Below the pieces are notes generated by a model. It worked only from the letters and a program-made list of their open reading frames with translations. It was not told the DNA's origin and did no database searches. From Euphorbia lathyris (lineage: Eukaryota > Streptophyta > Magnoliopsida > Malpighiales > Euphorbiaceae), in the NCBI RefSeq assembly GCF_963576675.1, contig NC_088911.1, forward strand, positions 133,179,929 to 133,243,928: 64,000 nt of DNA, in the 5' to 3' direction. Positions 60,635-64,000 of the stretch are shown here, piece by piece. Made by a program: the position numbers and the translations under genes. Each line of letters starts with the position of its first letter. The first letter of the stretch is position 1.

Positions 60635-63600
60635 TCAATCACCCTTGCCGGATCTTTGAAGATTAACCACTCCCATTTGTCCCAAAATCGGTACCATTTG
60701 AGAATAACTGAGAGGTTTAGTGAGTAAGTCTGCCAATTGGTCACTAGAAGACACAAAGGGGGTCGTTAATAACCCATTTTGAAGATGATCTCTGACTATG
60801 TGACAATCAATATCCAGATGCTTCGTTCGCTCGTGAAACACCGGATTTTCTGCGATGTGGATTGCTGCCTTATTATCGCAGTACAGAGGGATGGGTTGTT
60901 GCACATGAACCTTAAACTCCTTCAATAAAAAAGTTAACCACTGAACTTCGCAGGAGGTTGTAGCCATGGCACGGTACTCTGCTTCTGCTGATGATTTGCT
61001 AACAGTAGCCTGCTTCTTCGCCTTCCAAGAAATCAAAGCACCTCCCAGAAATACACAGTATCCTCCAACAGATCTCCTGGTAAGCTTACATCGCGCCCAA
61101 TCTGCATCACTGTATGCTGCTAGAGACATAGGTGCCTTATTTATCATATGAGAATAATCATTATGACAATAAGCACAAAGTTGCAACTCTGATCCACTAG
61201 GATATTGTAATCCCATTGTCATTGTACCCTTTAGATACTTAAGGACATGGAGGACTGCATTCATATGTAGAACAGTAGGCTCTTGTAGGAATTGGCTTAA
61301 CTGCTGAGTAACATAACCAATATCAGGGCGTGTGAATCCCAAATACAATAGTTTCCCCACTATTCTCCTGTATTGTTCAGCATTTGGTATGAGAGGACTT
61401 GACTGAGAAAAGTCAATGCCTGCTGGGAAAGGACTAGAAGTTGGTGTTGCTTCTTGCAAGCCTGCTTCTAATAACATGTCCTTTATGTACTTATGCTGAG
61501 ATATAACAATGCCTGTATCATTCCTGGATATTTCTATTCCCAAAAAGTACTTAGCAATTCCTAAGTCTTTAATTGTGAAAGACTCATGCAAAGTAAGTTT
61601 AATTGCATCAATCATGTCCTTAGAAGTCCCTGTAAGCAAGATATCATCTACATAAACCACTAGCACTATGAACTCTTGTCCCTCTGACTTTGTAAATAAA
61701 CAATAGTCATGAATGGACCTGTGAAATCCCAGCTTAAGTAGTGTAGATGTGAGCTCTTTATTCCATTGCCTGCCTGCCTGTTTGAGGCCATAGATGGATT
61801 TTATGAGCTTACAAACTTCCCCTGGTTTGGTTTTGGTGTAGCCCTCAGGTGGCTCCATGTATAGCTCTTCTTCTATGAAACCATGTAGGTAAGCATTGTT
61901 AATATCTACTTGATATATATCCCATTTAAAATGGGCTGCCAATGCCAAAAATAACCTGACAGTAACAACTTTGGCCACTGGTGAGAAGCTATCACTGTAA
62001 TCAATACCCATCTTCTGGTTGTACCCTTTTGCCACAAGCCTAGCCTTGTATTTATCCAAGCTTCCATCTGCAAGAAACTTCTGTTTAAAAATCCATCTAG
62101 ACTTGATTGCCTTCTTTCCCTTTGGTAACTTAGTGATCTGCCAAGTACCGTTCTTCTCTAATGCTTCCACTTCAGCATCCATTGCTTTTACCCAATTTTC
62201 ATTCTTGCAAGCAGCTTGGTAAGTAGTAGGTTCTGGCTCCTGCTCAACTTTGCTAACAAAAGCACAGTGTTGCTGATTGAATAATGGCATAGTGGGGACA
62301 TCATCTGACATATAAATAACATTGCTGGTTACAAAATCCTTTTGCCATGTGGGTTTCTTGACTTGTCTACTTGATTTTCTGGCAGGTTGTAAGCATTGTG
62401 CAGGAGTTGTGTGCGTAATGGAAGTGGATTCAGCAGAAGAAAATGGAGAGGAAACTGCTTCAGGAAATTCCTCTACTGCTTCATGTACTCTTGGAGCAAG
62501 AGATGGTGATGATGATGATGGGACTTCATCAGCTGTAACCAGAGGGGTGTTGTCTTGACAAATTGGTGTATCCTGTAAAGAAGAAACATCAAAAACAACA
62601 GGTACTATAGGACCTGAAATGTCAATATTTTGCTGTGTAGCAGAAAATGGATAAGTTCTTTCATAGAACTTGACATCCCTAGATACAATGATTTGATGTG
62701 TAATTAAATCATATATTTGGTACCCTTTTGTGTTCTGTGCCAATCCCACAAAAACACCTCTATGTGCCCTTGCATCCATCTTGTCTTTGTGAGCATGAAC
62801 ATTTTTGTAGAAACAAAGGCAACCAAATACCTTAAGAGTAGTAAGGTCAGGAGGTTTGTTGTATAGTAACTGATAAGGACTTTTCCACCCTAGGACTTTT
62901 GTAGGCAGCAGGTTAATGACCTTAGTAGCATGTAAAACTGCTTCTCCCCAGAACTGTTTAGGCATGTGTGCTTGAAATAAAAAACTTCTAGCTACCTCTA
63001 GAAGATGCTTATGTTTCCTTTCTACCACACCATTTTGTTGAGGTGTGTAGACACAACTTTTTTGATGACTAATGCCCTTATTGTGAAACAGTTCTTTACA
63101 CTTAGAGTTGACAAACTCTGTACCATTATCTGACCTTACAATTTTGACTGTTGCATTGTACTGTGTGTGAATCATGTTGAAAAATGTGGCTAGGTAGTCT
63201 GTTACTTGTGACTTGCTGTGCAATAATAGTGTCCAAGTACACCTAGTATAGTCATCTACCATTGTGAGAATGTATCTAGCTCCAGTAGAAGTAACTATTT
63301 GATATGGACCCCACACATCAACATGTAATAGCTCAAAAGCCTTTTGTGTGCTAATATGACTATCGGGGAATGACAACCTATGTTGCTTAGCATAATGGCA
63401 AATTTCACACACATAATCACAATTATTCAATTGAATTCCATTCAACAACTTTAACTTTTGTTTAGAGGCATGTCCACATCTCAAATGCCAAATATCCACA
63501 TTATTAGTGTTTGAGCTAGCTATTACATTGAATGCACCCTGCAGTACATTAATCTCCATGCTTCTTCTTATGATATTCTCCTGTGAAAAGGAACTACTGT

Positions 63601-64000
63601 TGAGCTTGTAGAGTCCTTGCACCAATTCCCCAATTGCTAACAATTCCTTAGATCTCAGGTCCTGTAATATGCAGAACTTAGGCAAAAATACCACAAAGAT
63701 CTGATTATCCATTAAAAGTTTCCCAACTGACAGTAAATTGAGTCTAAACTGAGGTAGGAATAGGACATCTTTTAACACAATAGATGCACTTAACTTTATC
63801 AGCCCTATGCTTTCAATTTTCTGAGTATTTCCATCAGGCAAATAGACTGATCTGCCACTATGAACCCTTTGAAAACTCAATATTTGACTCTTATCACAAC
63901 ACATATGAGTAGTAGCTCCACTATCTACCACCCAATCAGTCTTGGTAAAATGTTTTAACAAAGTTGAAGTTAGAGTATTACCTGCAACCCCAGCAAAAGC
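60635..64000 (-). CDS. pol polyprotein of Copia C (protease, integrase, RT, RNase H), intact
   Basis: One open frame of at least 1120 codons runs from the window edge (AFAGVAGNTLTSTLLKHF...) to a stop at 60635; its start is outside the window. In order it shows the protease active site WVVDSGATTHMCC and a pre-integrase zinc part. Integrase has Asp in LLHVDVWGP, Asp in RSDNGTEF and Glu in PQQNGVVERKH. Reverse transcriptase has WDIYQVDINNAYLHG, SIYGLKQAGRQW and VYVDDILLTG. RNase H has YSDADWARC, SSAEAEYRAM and YCDNKAAIH, and the tail is DQLADLLTKPLS. All catalytic residues I can place are present. The element is a candidate for recent or current mobility, subject to the unseen gag and 5' LTR. 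Confidence 0.93.
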   Translation of the reverse strand, partial: AFAGVAGNTLTSTLLKHFTKTDWVVDSGATTHMCCDKSQILSFQRVHSGRSVYLPDGNTQKIESIGLIKLSASIVLKDVLFLPQFRLNLLSVGKLLMDNQIFVVFLPKFCILQDLRSKELLAIGELVQGLYKLNSSSFSQENIIRRSMEINVLQGAFNVIASSNTNNVDIWHLRCGHASKQKLKLLNGIQLNNCDYVCEICHYAKQHRLSFPDSHISTQKAFELLHVDVWGPYQIVTSTGARYILTMVDDYTRCTWTLLLHSKSQVTDYLATFFNMIHTQYNATVKIVRSDNGTEFVNSKCKELFHNKGISHQKSCVYTPQQNGVVERKHKHLLEVARSFLFQAHMPKQFWGEAVLHATKVINLLPTKVLGWKSPYQLLYNKPPDLTTLKVFGCLCFYKNVHAHKDKMDARAHRGVFVGLAQNTKGYQIYDLITHQIIVSRDVKFYERTYPFSATQQNIDISGPIVPVVFDVSSLQDTPICQDNTPLVTADEVPSSSSPSLAPRVHEAVEEFPEAVSSPFSSAESTSITHTTPAQCLQPARKSSRQVKKPTWQKDFVTSNVIYMSDDVPTMPLFNQQHCAFVSKVEQEPEPTTYQAACKNENWVKAMDAEVEALEKNGTWQITKLPKGKKAIKSRWIFKQKFLADGSLDKYKARLVAKGYNQKMGIDYSDSFSPVAKVVTVRLFLALAAHFKWDIYQVDINNAYLHGFIEEELYMEPPEGYTKTKPGEVCKLIKSIYGLKQAGRQWNKELTSTLLKLGFHRSIHDYCLFTKSEGQEFIVLVVYVDDILLTGTSKDMIDAIKLTLHESFTIKDLGIAKYFLGIEISRNDTGIVISQHKYIKDMLLEAGLQEATPTSSPFPAGIDFSQSSPLIPNAEQYRRIVGKLLYLGFTRPDIGYVTQQLSQFLQEPTVLHMNAVLHVLKYLKGTMTMGLQYPSGSELQLCAYCHNDYSHMINKAPMSLAAYSDADWARCKLTRRSVGGYCVFLGGALISWKAKKQATVSKSSAEAEYRAMATTSCEVQWLTFLLKEFKVHVQQPIPLYCDNKAAIHIAENPVFHERTKHLDIDCHIVRDHLQNGLLTTPFVSSSDQLADLLTKPLSYSQMVPILGQMGVVNLQRSGKGD

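Larger units (their letters stand above)
60244..64000 (-). mobile_element. Copia LTR retrotransposon C, young, running off the right edge
   Basis: On the minus strand pol is followed by a purine-rich AAGGGAGGC tract and then an LTR (60516-60244). The 5' half with gag and the 5' LTR lies beyond the window. The pol frame is unbroken, which suggests a recent insertion. Confidence 0.88.

Overview
The window is nuclear DNA of a flowering plant, most probably a eudicot. The signs are spliced GT-AG genes, two typical plant genes (a PMEI-PME pectinesterase and a peroxisomal IBR3/ACAD10-11-like acyl-CoA dehydrogenase), plant-specific transposons (MULE with a Ulp1-like gene, CACTA, Tat-type Ty3, several Copia, an Au-type SINE, MITEs) and AT-rich spacers. 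The species cannot be named from the sequence. Only two loci look like ordinary host genes; nearly everything else is transposon sequence at different stages of decay.

Layout. 1-10.05 kb: the inside and right part of a large Mutator-like element. It has a plus-strand FAR1/MULE transposase pseudogene with two in-frame stops, a minus-strand small coiled-coil gene with a decayed duplicate, and a minus-strand multi-exon gene with two successive Ulp1-like (C48) cysteine-protease domains. Its non-coding parts are sprinkled with a TTGTTC-type short repeat. 11.2-15.25 kb: a complete non-autonomous CACTA element (exact TIRs, 3-bp ATT duplication) that has picked up exon fragments of at least five unrelated genes (dienelactone hydrolase, PAS1-type FKBP, ALDH3, PPR, TDF1-like R2R3-MYB). 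17.8-18.4 kb: two MITEs. 18.86-23.40 kb: a decayed but structurally complete Copia element with a TGCCT duplication. 24.1-25.5 kb: dispersed repeats.

25.8-29.35 kb: a minus-strand two-exon pectinesterase gene. Its only intron holds a 1.45-kb Mutator-type element with a perfect 9-bp duplication, and the expected catalytic Asp of the GYQDTLY motif is Asn. 30.1-39.0 kb: a 5'-truncated Tat/Ogre-type Ty3 element with pol, an antisense multi-exon plant-mobile-domain-like gene, a 39-bp minisatellite, and a 3' LTR whose U3 carries about 14 copies of a 22-bp hairpin repeat just upstream of the TATA box. 39.4-45.5 kb: a minus-strand Copia remnant split by a younger complete Copia element whose LTRs have the non-canonical ends TA...TA (duplication GTCTG).

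47.5-54.5 kb: a complete 17-exon minus-strand IBR3-like gene ending in the peroxisomal signal AKL, with a hAT MITE and an Au-type SINE in introns. 54.8-60.2 kb: spacer with a Harbinger-like MITE, an exon-like unknown fragment and one end of a second CACTA element with GGGACGAC repeats. 60.24-64.0 kb: the 3' LTR and an uninterrupted pol frame of a young Copia element that runs off the right edge.

The genes do not form a pathway. The host genes act in cell-wall pectin modification (PME) and peroxisomal oxidation of indole-3-butyric acid or branched acyl-CoAs (IBR3). The rest is a record of nested transposition and gene-fragment capture.
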